Positions 12,284-24,105 of a stretch of 64,000 nt of DNA are shown in pieces. Numbering within the stretch: position 1 is the stretch's first letter; each line of letters starts with the position of its first letter. The notes under the pieces were generated by a model, which was not told where the DNA came from, searched no databases, and worked only from the letters and a program-made list of their open reading frames with translations. The position numbers and the translations under genes are program-made. Source of the DNA: Typha latifolia (taxonomy: Eukaryota; Streptophyta; Magnoliopsida; Poales; Typhaceae); the NCBI GenBank assembly GCA_019914945.1, contig CM034099.1, positions 8,507,001-8,571,000 of the forward strand. Reading direction: 5' to 3'.

Positions 12284-12702
12284 TTTAGTTTCAGATGAAT
12301 CGGAGGTCGAAATAAAAATTAAAAGTAAAATAGTAGAGGAAAATCAAAACAGGACCATTTAATAAATATTTGATGTAGTGACGATCATCGGAGGGTGATG
12401 ATGAATGACCGTAAAGTAGGGTAGCTAGTGATGGAGGATGGTGGCTAGGGTTTGGGTGCTTGAAGATAGATCTAGTGTTATGATCTACTCCTACAAAGAT
12501 AAAAATGATCTAACGACTTTAATAAAATATAAAAATAATAAGAATAAATTAGTTAAACTCAAAATTCATTCAATGATAATAATCAATCTATTACTACTCA
12601 TATTTATATGAGTAGTGTCCTAGCAGATCAGATCTACATGCGAATTATTCATTTTATTTGAAATTAAAAATAATAACTAAATAACTTGATTTTACTCGAC
12701 TT

Positions 12703-15700
12703 CAATGTTTTGAAAGGCGGCCGCGGATGGCAGGCGGTCACCCCACCGCCTAGTGCCTAGGCGGAAGGCGAGCGACAAGGCGGGTGACAAGACGGGTGAC
12801 AAGGCAGGTGACAAGGCGGTCTAGCATTTTTAATATAAAAAAATTATAAATAAATAAATAAACATATATAATATACATAATCACAATTCACAACCATAAT
12901 AACATAAATACATAAATAGCAACAAGTTCTAAAATAAAATACTAAATAACATAATCACAATTCACAACCATAATAAAATAATCACAATTCACAACCACAA
13001 TAACATAACCATAATTCACAACTATAATAACATAAATACATAATCAAAGATTCAAAATTATCACAAGAATAAGTTCATAGCAACAAGTTCACAATCATAA
13101 CAAATAATATGATATAACATATCAAAATCATAAGGTTCATAACAAATAACATATAATCAAAAATTCAAAATTATCAAGTTCACAATAAGTTCACAACTAT
13201 AACATAAATGCCATCTTCTAATCTTCTTCACAATCTATGGGAGGAACTTCATCTATCAAAAGATTATCATCGGAATCATCATCAAATTCTAGCTCAACAT
13301 CATCCTCATCATTTGTTTCTTCATCCGACTCAATTAATTGCTCATCTAGAGAAGTGGAAGGAGTGCTACTAGTAGTAGTTTTAGTAGATCTAGTGCTCCT
13401 CCTTGATCTTAAATATTCTTCGGCTCCTGATGCTTCTGTCACTATCTCCCAAGTTAACCCTTCACCTAGAAAGACCTCTTGCTCTACATGATCATTATCC
13501 AACCATTCTCTTACATTATTTCTTTCTTTTGAAACGACTGGATCATTCTCTTTCGCTATCTTTCGATCCTTCATTCTTGCATTAAATTGTACATAAACAA
13601 GATCATTTAGCCTTTTGACTTCCAATCTATTTCTCTTCTTTGAATGAATCTGAAATCATCAAATCAAAGACTAAATCAATTCGATAATAAAATTCATCAA
13701 TTTAGCTTAGTCAATATAATGATTAATGATATATTACTCATTCAAAGGAGCTCCAATTTCTTTCACATCCTAAGGAGCTACATGTTAAATTAAGAATCTT
13801 AACCACCATACATTTCAAGTAGGGGGCATCGGCTCTATATACACTCCACTAATGAGCTATAACCATAAAAATTAAAAAGTAACTTACTAGCATACAAAGA
13901 ATAAAACTGTAAAAGACATATTTTACACTTTTACAACATATGCTAATTAATAATTATTACATGGGTTGAATTCATCATTGTTAACTTCTCTTGTCAATCT
14001 TGCTAGTGGTCTCCCAAATATCCCAATGGCATCCTTATATGCTTTTATCTCCACATTTGAAATGTGAACTTGAATAGCTTGATCTGGATAAAAGTTCTCA
14101 ATACAACTAAGAACACCATCCACTACATTAAAGTCAGTCTCAATCTCATCCAAATCTCTATAAAAATAGTATGGATTTAAGTAATATGCAGCATCGTGGA
14201 AATGTGTATCAAGCTTTCTATTTTTGTAGTGATCAATTGCATCTAAAAAGGGCTTAGAAAATGTCTCATTATTATTGAAAATATTCTTTATTTCTTTCTT
14301 GAAATCTTTCAATCCACTATATATGAATCCCATTGGTGGCTTTCTTTCACCATCAACAACTCGTAGCAACTTCACCAAATGAGTGAATACTTTAACTGCT
14401 AATGACACTTGCCTCAAAAATTGGTTATTGAGTATAGTAAAATAAACCCTTTTTCCTTTAGTAGTTTTTGACCATGTGCAACTTAAAAATTCATCGAAAG
14501 TAAACATAAGCGTTAATTTTTTTTTCTTCTCCAAAAGACTCTATAATGTGAGAAATGAAGTGGCAAAACTTGTAACCCCGGGTCTCACGATCTCCATTTT
14601 TTGTGTAAACTGACGCATCAAACTCAATATTTTGTGATGTCTATAAATGAACACGGTGATTTCCCTTCCACGTTCAATTGAACCCTTAATCTTTCCTTCC
14701 TTTGATATCATCTCTAACATCAAATCTATGCAGTGGGCAGCACAAGATGTCCAATATATACGAGGATAATTTTGCTTTAGCAACCGTGCTGCTGCTAAAT
14801 TAGCAGCAGCATTATCAGTCACAACTTGAAGTATATTTTTCTCTCCCACTTCTTTGATACCCTCAATAACAATATTGTGAATGTATTCACCTGTATGTGA
14901 ATCTTTAGAACAATCAACTGAACGTAGAAAACTAATCCCCAGCTCACAATTGACACATAAATTCATAATGCTTCTTCTTTTTCGGTCTGTCCAAGCGCTA
15001 GTTAAAATGGAGTAGCTATTTTTCTTCCATACAGCTCTATGGTTCTTCAAATCATTATTTGTTTTAGCCACTTGCTTCTTCAAAAGTGGCTCACGTAACT
15101 CATGCATAGTTGCCGACTTGAACTCCGGACCATATTGACCAACTGCTTCCATCAAAACATGAAATGATTTATTAGTAACAGCATTAAAGGGAATGCCACA
15201 CTTATAAACCCAATGAGCTAAGTACATTAGCACTCTATCTCTTTGTTCTTTTGCAAAAGTATCTTTTATACTTGTCTGTACCATCTTCCCCCGCTCTCTA
15301 ATTGAAACTTCTGGATCAATAGATGTGTATTTGTCTAAAGGACCTCTACTTCTTGGCGTTTTACTTCCAACTTCTAAAATTTCTGGATCTTCCTTTTCTC
15401 CAAATATATTTACTTCTGCTCTCAATTCTGCTTCCTCTTTTGATTTATCCTTCCTTTTGTTCCCCTCTATATGCTCTTTAATAACTTTTTTTTCCTCATC
15501 TGTAGCTTTTGGACAAGGCGCAACATCACCTCTAACATGAGCAATATGCTTCTTGAATCTACTAATTCCTCCCTTAATAACCTTCCCACAAAATCTACAT
15601 TTCATCGTGTTGGCATCGATTTTATTTGGAAGGTATCCATATTGCCACCCTGGATCATTGGAGCCAACAGGCACAAAAAATTAAGATGAAGTTGACCCAA

Positions 15701-15911
15701 CCACAGACGGTGTTTGAGAGGAATTAGTGGTCATATTTGACTACCTGTATTCTGTAATGAAATTGGGCAAAAAACAAATATTATTGATAATTCATAATTC
15801 ATATTTCAGACTTAACAATAGTAATTAATTTATGAATTAAGTAATTAACAATTATTAACAGATTACTAATTAACATTTCAAGTATTCAACAGATTAGCAG
15901 AATACCAGATA

Positions 15912-15915
<4 letters not shown>
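12703..15915 (-). mobile_element. hAT DNA transposon, copy 2, 5' end missing
   Basis: Inverted relative of the element at 2611-6892. Its 3' terminus is at 12703 (CAATGTTTTGAAAGGCGGCC). It matches copy 1 through the transposase up to TTGAATACTTGAAATG and the ATCTG block, then stops at a long (TAC)n tract. The roughly 780 bp equivalent to 2611-3390 of copy 1, with the GC-rich left end, are absent. The 8 bases outside the 3' end are CTCGACTT; no partner was found on the far side. The element sits in the LTR of the gypsy element, so it is younger than that one. Confidence 0.9.
13218..15734 (-). pseudogene. hAT transposase, broken (copy 2)
   Basis: Same domain order as copy 1: BED finger and core in one open frame of 377 codons (15674-14541), middle part 14534-13947, dimerisation motif (GCERNWSSFEW, 13860-13738) and acidic tail 13625-13218. 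The first frame is better kept than in copy 1: Arg and Gln stand where copy 1 has TGA and TAA. Both copies share the TAA 17 codons after the first ATG, so either translation starts downstream or through splicing, or both descend from a defective parent. A frame break at 14535-14540 in a T-run (and the dimerisation part in a separate exon) make it unlikely to be active. Confidence 0.9.
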
Positions 15916-15990
<75 letters not shown>

Positions 15991-15998
15991 TTACTACT
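15910..15998. repeat. (TAC)n microsatellite at a transposon junction
   Basis: About 28 near-perfect TAC/GTA units. On its left is hAT copy 2; on its right is the inner part of a long-TIR element. Copy 1 of the hAT has a single GTAGTTATCTG at the same place, so the repeat seems to have grown from, or recombined at, this point. Confidence 0.95.
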
Positions 15999-16009
15999 GC
16001 CACCACCAC

Positions 16010-16440
16010 CTTTGCTCCTACCTTTAAAACCTTCAGCATGGGCACGATAGGGCAGTAAGGATAATGGGAAAAATAGGAGAGAATGAAGGGATGAAGGAGA
16101 CATGAGTAATTTATGTATTCCATAAATAACTCAGTATATTATAACAAAATAAGTTAACTCAGAGTGTTTAGTTAAGATTAAATAAGTATATTGTTTACTA
16201 GTACCATTCTGTTTAGTTAAGATTAAATAAGTTAACTCAGAGTGTTTAGTTAAGATTAAATAAGTATATTGTTTACTAGTACCATTCTGTTTAGTTAAGA
16301 TTAAATAAGTTAACTCAGAGTGTTAAATAAAAATTATAGAGAAAAATGAATAGTAGGTTTACAAAATTCTCGAATAAAAGTTGTGAATCATAAAATAGTT
16401 AAAATATATGGTATAATTTATAAAATTCTAAAAAAAAGAA
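16010..16440. mobile_element. Right half of a long-TIR (MITE-like) element
   Basis: From TAAATAAAAATTATAGAG to about 16437 the sequence matches the right terminal repeat of elements at 16779-17523 and 36067-36905 (GTGAATCATAAAATAGTTAA, then ATAATTTATAAAATTC). The left half is absent. The middle holds a near-exact direct repeat of about 81 bp (GTTTAGTTAAGATTAAATAA recurs four times in 16160-16310). Confidence 0.6.
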
Positions 16441-16472
16441 GACAAGGCTTGTTTTACCTGAGCTGCCAAATT

Positions 16473-16581
16473 GCTAAGGCTAAGCCAGACTGTTGGAAGG
16501 TATCCAATGGAGACCAAAAAAATAAAGTAGGAGAGAGCACCATTTTTATTTGACAACTTCAAAGAAGACATCCTTGAAAGA

Positions 16582-16642
<61 letters not shown>

Positions 16643-16770
16643 TTGAATTATTCTTTGACAATATTATACTATCTAGTTGCTTACATGCATGCATGATTAA
16701 TCTAAAACCTTTGAAAACGAAATGAAGAATTGGATAATGCTAGCTATCTATACACCACATCAGACTAATT
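16473..16770. repeat. Duplicated segment, copy A
   Basis: About 300 bp also found at 19478-19715: GCTAAGGCTAA, GGTATCCAATGGAGAC, AGCACCATTTTTATTTGACA, CATGCATGCATGATTAAT, then CACATCAGACTAATTT. Copy A has a (TA)n of about 27 units (16587-16639); copy B has a shorter one. Not recognised as a known element; no TIRs or target duplications seen. Confidence 0.85.
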
Positions 16771-16778
16771 TATTTAGG

Positions 16779-17523
16779 GTGTACAAATCACATCCTATAT
16801 TTTGTCTATTTTGTGATTCGCATCCCGTATTTAGGGATTTTATAACGCAACCCCTCATTTTTTCTATAATATTTATTTAACACCCTAATGTTACTTTAGT
16901 TAACTAGCATTAACCATGTTATATAGTTTATGTGACTCTAGTTCAAAGATTACTAAAATATCCTTAAAATGTTCTGACCTAATCTAAATCTCCACAAAAT
17001 TATTTTCTCTAGACTAAACTATACCCCCACAAAATTTAAATTCTCTTTTTTTTTCACCTATTATTCTCCAACTCTCCTGCTCAAACCCTTTTTTTTCTCC
17101 ATTTTTCTCCAAATTTTCTTCATTTTCCTTCCCATCCTTTGAGGTTGCAAGCAACAAAGTTGGTTTGGCGTTTGAGGAGCTCTAAGATCTCCATGGCTTT
17201 GGAGTTTGGAAGCTCTAAGATCGGCTTGATATTTAGGCCATGTTCTCCATGGTTTGGAAAAAACAATAAGTATGAATGTTCAAATTATGAATAAAATTAG
17301 AGATGAGTACAAGGATAATTTAGAAATGTTATAAATTATATAGTGGATTATAACATAATATTCTCTTTCTGGTATCGTTCAGTTTGATTATAGTTAGGTT
17401 AAGTTAACTCATGGTGTTAAATAAACATTATGGGGGAAAATGAGGGGTCGCGTTATAAAATCTTTAAAGACGGGATGCGAATAACAAAATAGACAAAATA
17501 TTGGGTGTAATTTGTAAAAATTC
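16779..17523. mobile_element. Long-TIR MITE-like element
   Basis: About 120 bp at the left (GGTGTACAAATCACATCC, then ATTTTATAACGCAACCCCTC, then TTAACACCCTAATGTTAC) is repeated inverted at the right (GGTGTTAAATAAAC, GAGGGGTCGCGTTATAAAAT, GGGTGTAATTTGTAAAAATT). The centre has no coding capacity. Superfamily not determined; the target duplication is unclear. Confidence 0.75.
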
Positions 17524-18537
17524 CATTTATTTATTCTAATGGGCCGGACTGGGATAGGCTAGCCCATACATAAAGGAGTAGTAATGGAACATGATTCAGG
17601 ACTCGAGTGAGTAGTGACTCATGTCTTAAAACTTTAGATACAGGCTTTATTGTGCTCATATGTGAGAATAGTATTCATATAAGAAACTTTTGAGAACCTT
17701 TTGTGGCAAAAGAATCATACTCCAATTAAAATTTAATTTGACAGTTGACACATCTTCGAAATCTAATTCAATCTAACCCTCCAAAGAGACATATATACCA
17801 CAGCATGGGTCAACTATGACATTAACCAAGGGTTGGTAGAGTAAAATATGAAGATTCTCTTTGGCTTCTGTTGATCTCTATTCAACTATGTTACAAATGC
17901 ATATAGCTTAAGTATGAACACACATGCATGCTAAGACCTAAGGGCATTAATTCTTTTGTCTCCTTCCTTTCAGCTTATAGGTTTTCCAAAGATATTTTTC
18001 ATACAAAATCCTGACAAGCTCTTGTTAGTGGGGTACTAATTAAATTCGTGGATGACTGATGTCACGTATATTATCCTTATTTGGGCCCACACACTGGATA
18101 AAAGTTTATACCTCAGTTTGACCATCTATAAAGTATATAGAAGAAGACCAAAAGTCCATGTATATATACATATAAACTCACCTTGGGATAATGATATGCA
18201 TATATGCCAAAATATAGTTTTGTCTTGTCTTATATAACAAATGGCTCCATCATATTGGATGATCTAAGTAGTCATTGGTTTTCTTTTTCTGCTAGAATCT
18301 AAAGCAACCCAAGTAAAGGCGACACGTAGCTGGTGGAAAGTGCATGCAAAGAGGTGAAGGGCCTCTCCATTTTGGCCACCTTGCACTAGTAGTATTGAAA
18401 TTATAGCTCTCTTCCTCCTCATCCGCCATTAATTTTCTCTGTCCTTTGCTCAGTGTTCGCCTCCTACTTCTTGGCTTTGGCATCTCTTTATCCTTGTTAT
18501 ACATACATCCACAAGTGATGGAAGATATAAAGAAAAG

Positions 18538-18569
<32 letters not shown>

Positions 18570-18956
18570 TGGCATGGGCATAAAAGATGCACCTAAATTA
18601 ATGGATATGGATATGGATATGGACCCACACTGTCGCCAAAATCCTCATGCATGCCTTATCTTAGTTTAGTGTCCATCTTAGTTGGAGGGCACATGTCTAT
18701 AGGTCCACTGTGGACCTACAATTTGGGTCCAGGGTCAGTTGGTATGTCCTCCGCTATAGATGCTTTTGGCATCTAAACTCTAAAGTAATAGGTCTGAGTT
18801 TAAGTTATAATTCGAATGTGTCATATTAAATTTTAGTGCATCTATATAAAAAATATAAAATATATAATTTGCTCATCATACATCTGCGTATCTGCCCTAC
18901 ATTTTTGGAGTATAAGTGTCACCTCTTGCAACTTAATTGGTACATGAGAGAGAGAG

Positions 18957-19010
<54 letters not shown>

Positions 19011-19477
19011 GAAGTGCATATCAATAGTGTATATACATAGTAGGTAGGGATCAATGCATAGAAGCCACTGTTTAAGCAATTTGTGCGACATAGATAGAGT
19101 AGATATATAATGCGTTATCTTGCAGCAGAAAAGACTAATAACCTTTCATATCGATCACCAACCTTGACAAAGATAGTAACAACTTGATGTGATTAGATGA
19201 GATGCGAATATATACCAGCGTTCATCTCCTATTTACACCTCCAAATCACATCCTCAAAGAGCTGTTTTAGAGTATAAAAGAATAAAATCCTCGTTAGGTT
19301 CTCTGTGAACGTAATTGGGCGGTTAATTAATCTGGTATCAGAGCACGAGTGTCACATGATTGGATCAAGGAATCTGGCTCTTTTATTGATCAAACAATAG
19401 AAAGTCATGAAAAAAAAAAGTATTTACCTTTCTTGAAATTATATATAAATGCATCACAATCAACTTTGAGACAGATA
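17524..19477. other. Intergenic, microsatellites only
   Basis: A (GATA)n tract at 18538-18569, a GGATAT repeat at about 18602-18621 and a (GA)n tract at 18957-19008. A 70-codon minus-strand frame at 18292-18504 was not recognised. No supported gene. Confidence 0.5.
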
Positions 19478-19715
19478 GCTAAGGCTAATCCATACTGTTG
19501 TAAGGTATCCAATGGAGACACATGAAAAAAAAGTAGGAGTGAGCACCATTTTTATTTGACAACTTCAAAGAAGACATCCTTATATATATATATATATATA
19601 TACACATGCATGCATGATTAATGTAAAACCTTTGAAAACGAAATGCATTATCCATTGGGTTGAAGAAAAAGAAGAATTGGATAATGCTAGCTATCTACAC
19701 CACATCAGACTAATT
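19478..19715. repeat. Duplicated segment, copy B
   Basis: Same block order as 16473-16770, with a shorter (TA)n (19578-19602) and a 30-bp extra stretch near 19650. Same orientation as copy A. Confidence 0.85.
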
Positions 19716-20299
19716 TGACAATTAAGTTCGGATGGTAACATTTTCTTTTGGGAAAGGAGTTTTGGTAAACCATAGATTTGGAACAAAGGCCAAAAATGAT
19801 GATTTATTTCACGGGGCTGTTGTTTTCTAAATAATCATATATGGTTTGGATTTATCGTGAAAAAACCTTGACCCTCTTAGAATGTTCGGATTGAATTCTC
19901 GGTCTTATTCTTATAGCTCGTGTTCATTTGTGGAATAAGAATAGACTTAATTTAGAATAAACCTCCTTATTCTAATATAATAATTAAATAATATCTTACC
20001 TTATTCTAGTATAGTAATTCAACATTCTCTCTTATCTTATTTCATACAATTTTCAAAAACTAATTTATCAGTATCTTAAAGTTACTATTTTACCTTTATG
20101 AGCTGAGAGCACTAATTTTTAGTTTAATCACCTACAATTACATTTTTTTTTTCTCTTCTCTTGAAAGTTAGTCATGATCTCTTTCACCGAGCCTAGCGAG
20201 CTCTCTCAACCTCTCCTCCGATGAAGCACTGTGAGTACGCTTTTATCTAAGAAATCACTTTTCTTGCAATAGCACACCTCTCACATTTCTCCCATCAAC

Positions 20300-20471
20300 T
20301 AATAAGAGGGAAGCTCCTGCTGCTCCTGCCATATGCCTCCTACAAGTTACTCAGCAGGCGATGAATCAAAGACTACATCTTTTCCCCCCTTTCTTGCCTT
20401 CCCACGACCTCCACAAGTTTGCCATCGTCCACAAGGTCTTCGGTGCTAGCAATGTTAGCAAGATGTTGCAG
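20300..20471 (+). pseudogene. LOB-domain (LBD/ASL) exon 1 fragment
   Basis: LBD proteins are plant transcription factors. The frame reads HDLHKFAIVHKVFGASNVSK then MLQ, followed by GTACGA. This is the GAS block of the LOB domain, and the splice donor falls where LBD genes have their conserved intron (after the Gln before GluLeuPro). Upstream the frame gives PAAPAICLLQ and LFPPFLPS, which align with the usual CAACKLLRR and FAPYFP, but most of the zinc-binding Cys are gone (one remains). No second exon was found. It lies within a TIR element, so capture by a transposon is likely. Confidence 0.7.
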
Positions 20472-20689
20472 GTACGACACCTCTAGCTAGCTATATAGCT
20501 ATCTATCTACCACTCTCTACAGTATTACTTTTATTATTAAATATCTAGTCTTAGATATATATCCTGTATAGATTTAGGAGGAGAAGAGGAGTTCAATTAT
20601 TACCAAGAGAAGTGCAACTCATGATACTGCTATATATTTCTATCCATTGGGAATTTTTTTTCTTTGAATACAAATTTATACTAAGGTGT

Positions 20690-21520
20690 GCGGATTTATA
20701 AGTATGCTCGCATGAATTTTTGAGTAGTTAGTGTCACTTATTTTATATAGTGGTTAGTATTTATTAGTAGCAATATCTAATGCGGACTTATTTTATGATT
20801 TATAGGTATGCATGCATGAATTTTTTGGTAGTTAATGCATGCTTATATTTTTCTACAGTGCAGACTTATTATATGTAGTGATTAGTATCTATCAGTAATA
20901 ACATATAGTGCAGACTTATTTTATATAGTGCAAACTTATTTTATGTAGTGCTAAGTGCTGAAGATTTGTCTTCCTTTGGATGTAATTTAGACTTATTTAT
21001 TTGCAGTGCAAAGGAATATGCAGGTAACAATTGTGCGACAAAATATATGGATATTTACCCATAATGCAAAGGAATGCATGGGTATTCACTAGTAATGTGG
21101 CAGAATGCGTGGATATTTATTAGCAGTGCAAAAAAATATGAATATTCACTAGCAGTGCAGCAGAATGAGGGAAAATGACTGCTGCGAAGAAGTAGGGCTT
21201 ATTCAATGCATGATTGTAAATTTTATGTTTTATGGAGGGGGCAACTGTAAAAAATATTTTGATCCCAAAAATGTGGGAAGTGCTTATTTAATACATAGTT
21301 GCGAGTATATAGAGTTCAGTAGGACTGTAGTTGTAATATACAATTATAACCTTGTTGTGTGGGCTTATATTTCCTCGTAGTGCGAACTTATAACCCCACA
21401 TTATCTTGTAATGTATGGTTATTTCATCACAGTGCATAATTATTTTACATAAAGTGCGGGGTTATTTCTCCATAGTACAAAATTATTTCTATGCAGTGCA
21501 GACTTATAACCCTTTATAAC
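20690..21520 (+). repeat. Degenerate short-period repeat (AGTGCNNACTTATT)
   Basis: Variants of AGTGCAGACTTATTTTAT recur about ten times (near 20781, 20865, 20911, 20930, 21378, 21430, 21455, 21497) with a second form AGTGCAAAGGAATATG around 21004-21165. Spacing is irregular. It lies downstream of the LBD fragment within the same TIR element. Confidence 0.6.
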
Positions 21521-21877
21521 CCCCACAATGTAATATTTTTTCTTTTTTGTGTTGGTATATGAAGTATTTTAAGTCCGCAATTATAACAAAAATTATTATA
21601 ATTTTAGATAAATATATATTACTACTAATCTAATAATCCAATCAAGGGTATTTTTGTCATTTGGTATAAAACATCACCAATTCTCGATACAAATTTATTA
21701 TTTTTCAATACTTTAATATCAACTTTATATCACATTAAATATAATTATTACTCCTTATACTAATATTGAATTAAATATTAGAATAGTTTATACTAATATT
21801 AGCTCTCCTTTTCTAATATTAAAAATTATAATAGTCATATTTATTCCAACTTTATTCCACAAGTGAACACAGCCATA

Positions 21878-21959
21878 GTGTGTTCACAAAAAAAAATATT
21901 TTATAAAAATTAATTAGTAAATAGTTATTCGTTAACAAATATATCTGAGAACAAGGAAT

Positions 21960-21993
<34 letters not shown>

Positions 21994-22403
21994 AACATCA
22001 AAATATACCTCATTATTATTAGATCATCTCTACACATTCAGTAGTCTCTTTTCACTCCGTGATCAAAAAGCTTGGTCAGGAAGTCTCATGTTACTACACA
22101 TGTGGTCCAAATCAACACAAATATTGCCTTTGAATAAGATACCTCTATATATTGACCAAATAAACTAATAAAAATAAATAAAGTCTCCACCTAATCCTCT
22201 CAAATCGTGTCCCATCGACGTCAGTAAATTTAACTTAAATATGTAAATTTTTTATATTTTTACGCAGTCCAACAATTATTTACTCTACTAACTTAAGCTA
22301 TTAGACAACAATAATATTTATATTTTATATATTTTTTTTCACTCCTAGGCTTTATATATTTTGACGTGCCAAATAACTATATTTAATTTAAATGGTTAAA
22401 ATT

Positions 22404-22436
<33 letters not shown>

Positions 22437-23855
22437 CTTTTTGACTCTTTTGATAATTTATTAATTCATCGACTACTCTCTCTATAAACAGTCATTATTA
22501 TTTTTTCTTATTTTATTTAATAGAGATCACCTTCGTCAAGACTTATGCCACGTGTGCATTTGACCAGCCTAGTAAGTTTTGGGTCGGTCGTTGGTGGGGT
22601 CATTCATGCATGCCCTAATATCTTGTTACTTTTCTTAAGAAAAAAATATTAATTTTAATTTTTATGTGAAGTGCTTTTTGGATTTTGGAGGAGTCATATG
22701 ACTCTTGTTTTACCTCGCTTGGATTCACTGTTACATCTAACTTTATCTCAATATGAACACCTTCCTATCCTATCAATTATCATAGTGATGGAGATATATA
22801 ATAAATGCATGTAAAAGCCCTCAAAACCATGGGCGCAGCCAGCATTGTCCTAAGTAAGAGACCTTCTCTTACTAATTGTACTATGTAATCAATAAATTGA
22901 AATATTTTGTTTCATTCGTGTCACTATTTATTCCAAATATTATAGTATAAATACAATAAGATTATTTAATATGGTATTTAAAGTTGATTATTATTATTAA
23001 TTTGTTTTACTCTAATGTGGTGTGGAGAAATTAATGACGCATATCTTATTATCTAATATCGTCTATTCTTTGGGGGGTGTATAGGAATTATAAATTAACA
23101 AATATTTTGAAAAGCATTAGAAGTCTGAAGAGTTCTTATTAACTCGGTGCCGACATACGGAAATATCTAAAAGCAATCCTAATTGTAGTAAATTAATAAC
23201 ATATATTATTATTCTACAGGAATATAGAAATCCTCGGACTTAAAATGACACACGTTAGTGAGGTTAGCTTTATTGGTTAGAGAAAGAAGAGTGAGCTATC
23301 AAACTTCATCGTGACCAACCATCCGGTTCTCAAATCTAACTTGGATTTCGCAATCACCAAACACCAGGGTTTTTTTTTAATATATATATATATACTATTT
23401 TAGATCTACAATAAATATATAAATGAGTTACAAGAAAACTTCTAATCTCATAAGTAAGTCAAAGAGAATCGTGTTTTGAGACAGCAATTTTGTACACTAA
23501 ATTTTAATGATATTTAGTTATAACTACTAAAAAAGAAACAGAAGGGGGGAAAAACGGCATCAATCCATCCGTACGCCGAGATGGGGCAGTTGTGGCCGTT
23601 ATCTATCCAGCTTGTGACGTGGCAGGACCGCATCGTCCAAAAACGCTCCTGGGTCCCACCAGAGCGGCATCGACGGTTCCACGTGGCATTATCCACTTCC
23701 CAATAGAAGACCAGGGAGAGAGGAAGCGTACCTTGGGAAGGAAGGTGGTTGGAAACTAAATCAGAAACCCCCAGAAGAAAAAAAGAAAAATTATTTCAGG
23801 ATTTTATGGGGATTTAGTTGTAATTATGGACTTTTTAGGAGGGAGTGGAGGAGGC
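21878..23855. other. Intergenic with TA repeats
   Basis: (TA)n tracts at about 21963-21990, 22407-22434 and 23382-23394. AT-rich, nothing coding supported. The last few hundred bases are probably the promoter of the serine-rich gene. Confidence 0.5.
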
Positions 23856-23861
23856 TATAAA
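23856..23861 (+). promoter_or_regulatory. Probable TATA box of the serine-rich gene
   Basis: TATAAA in GGCTATAAATGG, 250 bp before the start codon. It would place transcription near 23886. The resulting leader holds a (CTT)n tract (23934-23973) and a 4-codon upstream frame, ATG 23915 to TAA 23929. Confidence 0.55.
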
Positions 23862-24105
23862 TGGTGGCACATGGCATGGAGGAGGAGGACACATAGCAAG
23901 ACCAGAGCTGCCGCATGTCTTCTCTATAAGCCATCTTCTTCTTCTTCTTCTTCTTCTTCTTCTTCTTCTTCTTCTCATCAATCTTCCTCTCTTGGGTTTC
24001 GGGTCTATTTATAGAGAGATAAGATAGGTTGTTGTTGTTCTTGGGTTCAGAAGAGTAGTTGGTCTTGGGTTTGGTGAGAGGTAGTTTTGTCTGTTGGTGT
24101 TCGCC

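Larger units (their letters stand above)
9482..12702 (-). mobile_element. Decayed Ty3/gypsy-type LTR element, internally deleted
   Basis: Two long similar segments in the same orientation act as LTRs: 9482-10063 and 12129-12702. They share GAGGTCGAAATAAAAA, TGGCTAGGGTTTGGGTGCTT and the order of many other blocks. On the minus strand the 3' LTR begins TGGTGGATTATTACG, preceded by the purine-rich CATCGAAAGTG and by CCTTGAGGACAAGGC, a stretch common just before the 3' LTR of plant gypsy elements. Only a gag remnant is recognisable between the LTRs (about 2 kb); pol is missing. The 5' LTR (right side) is cut at 12702 by the second hAT copy and its outer part is not seen, so target duplications cannot be checked. 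Confidence 0.75.
19916..21874. mobile_element. TIR element carrying an LBD gene fragment
   Basis: Ends are inverted repeats: left GCTCGTGTTCATTTGTGGAA, right (read inward) GGCTGTGTTCACTTGTGGAA; 17 of these 20 bases match. ATA flanks both sides (19913-19915 and 21875-21877), perhaps a 3-bp target duplication. Both subterminal zones are rich in TTATTCTAATAT-like motifs. Length 1,959 bp. Inside are a degenerate LOB-domain exon and a degenerate short-period repeat, and no transposase. The superfamily is unassigned. Confidence 0.6.

Noticed and set aside
15909..16123. Poly-Val and poly-Ser frames
   Set aside because: Translations of the (TAC)n microsatellite.
18292..18504. 70-codon minus-strand frame (MPKPRSRRRTLSKGQRKL)
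   Set aside because: Looks a little like a small basic protein, but I find no family, no supporting splice sites and no promoter; left out as a gene.
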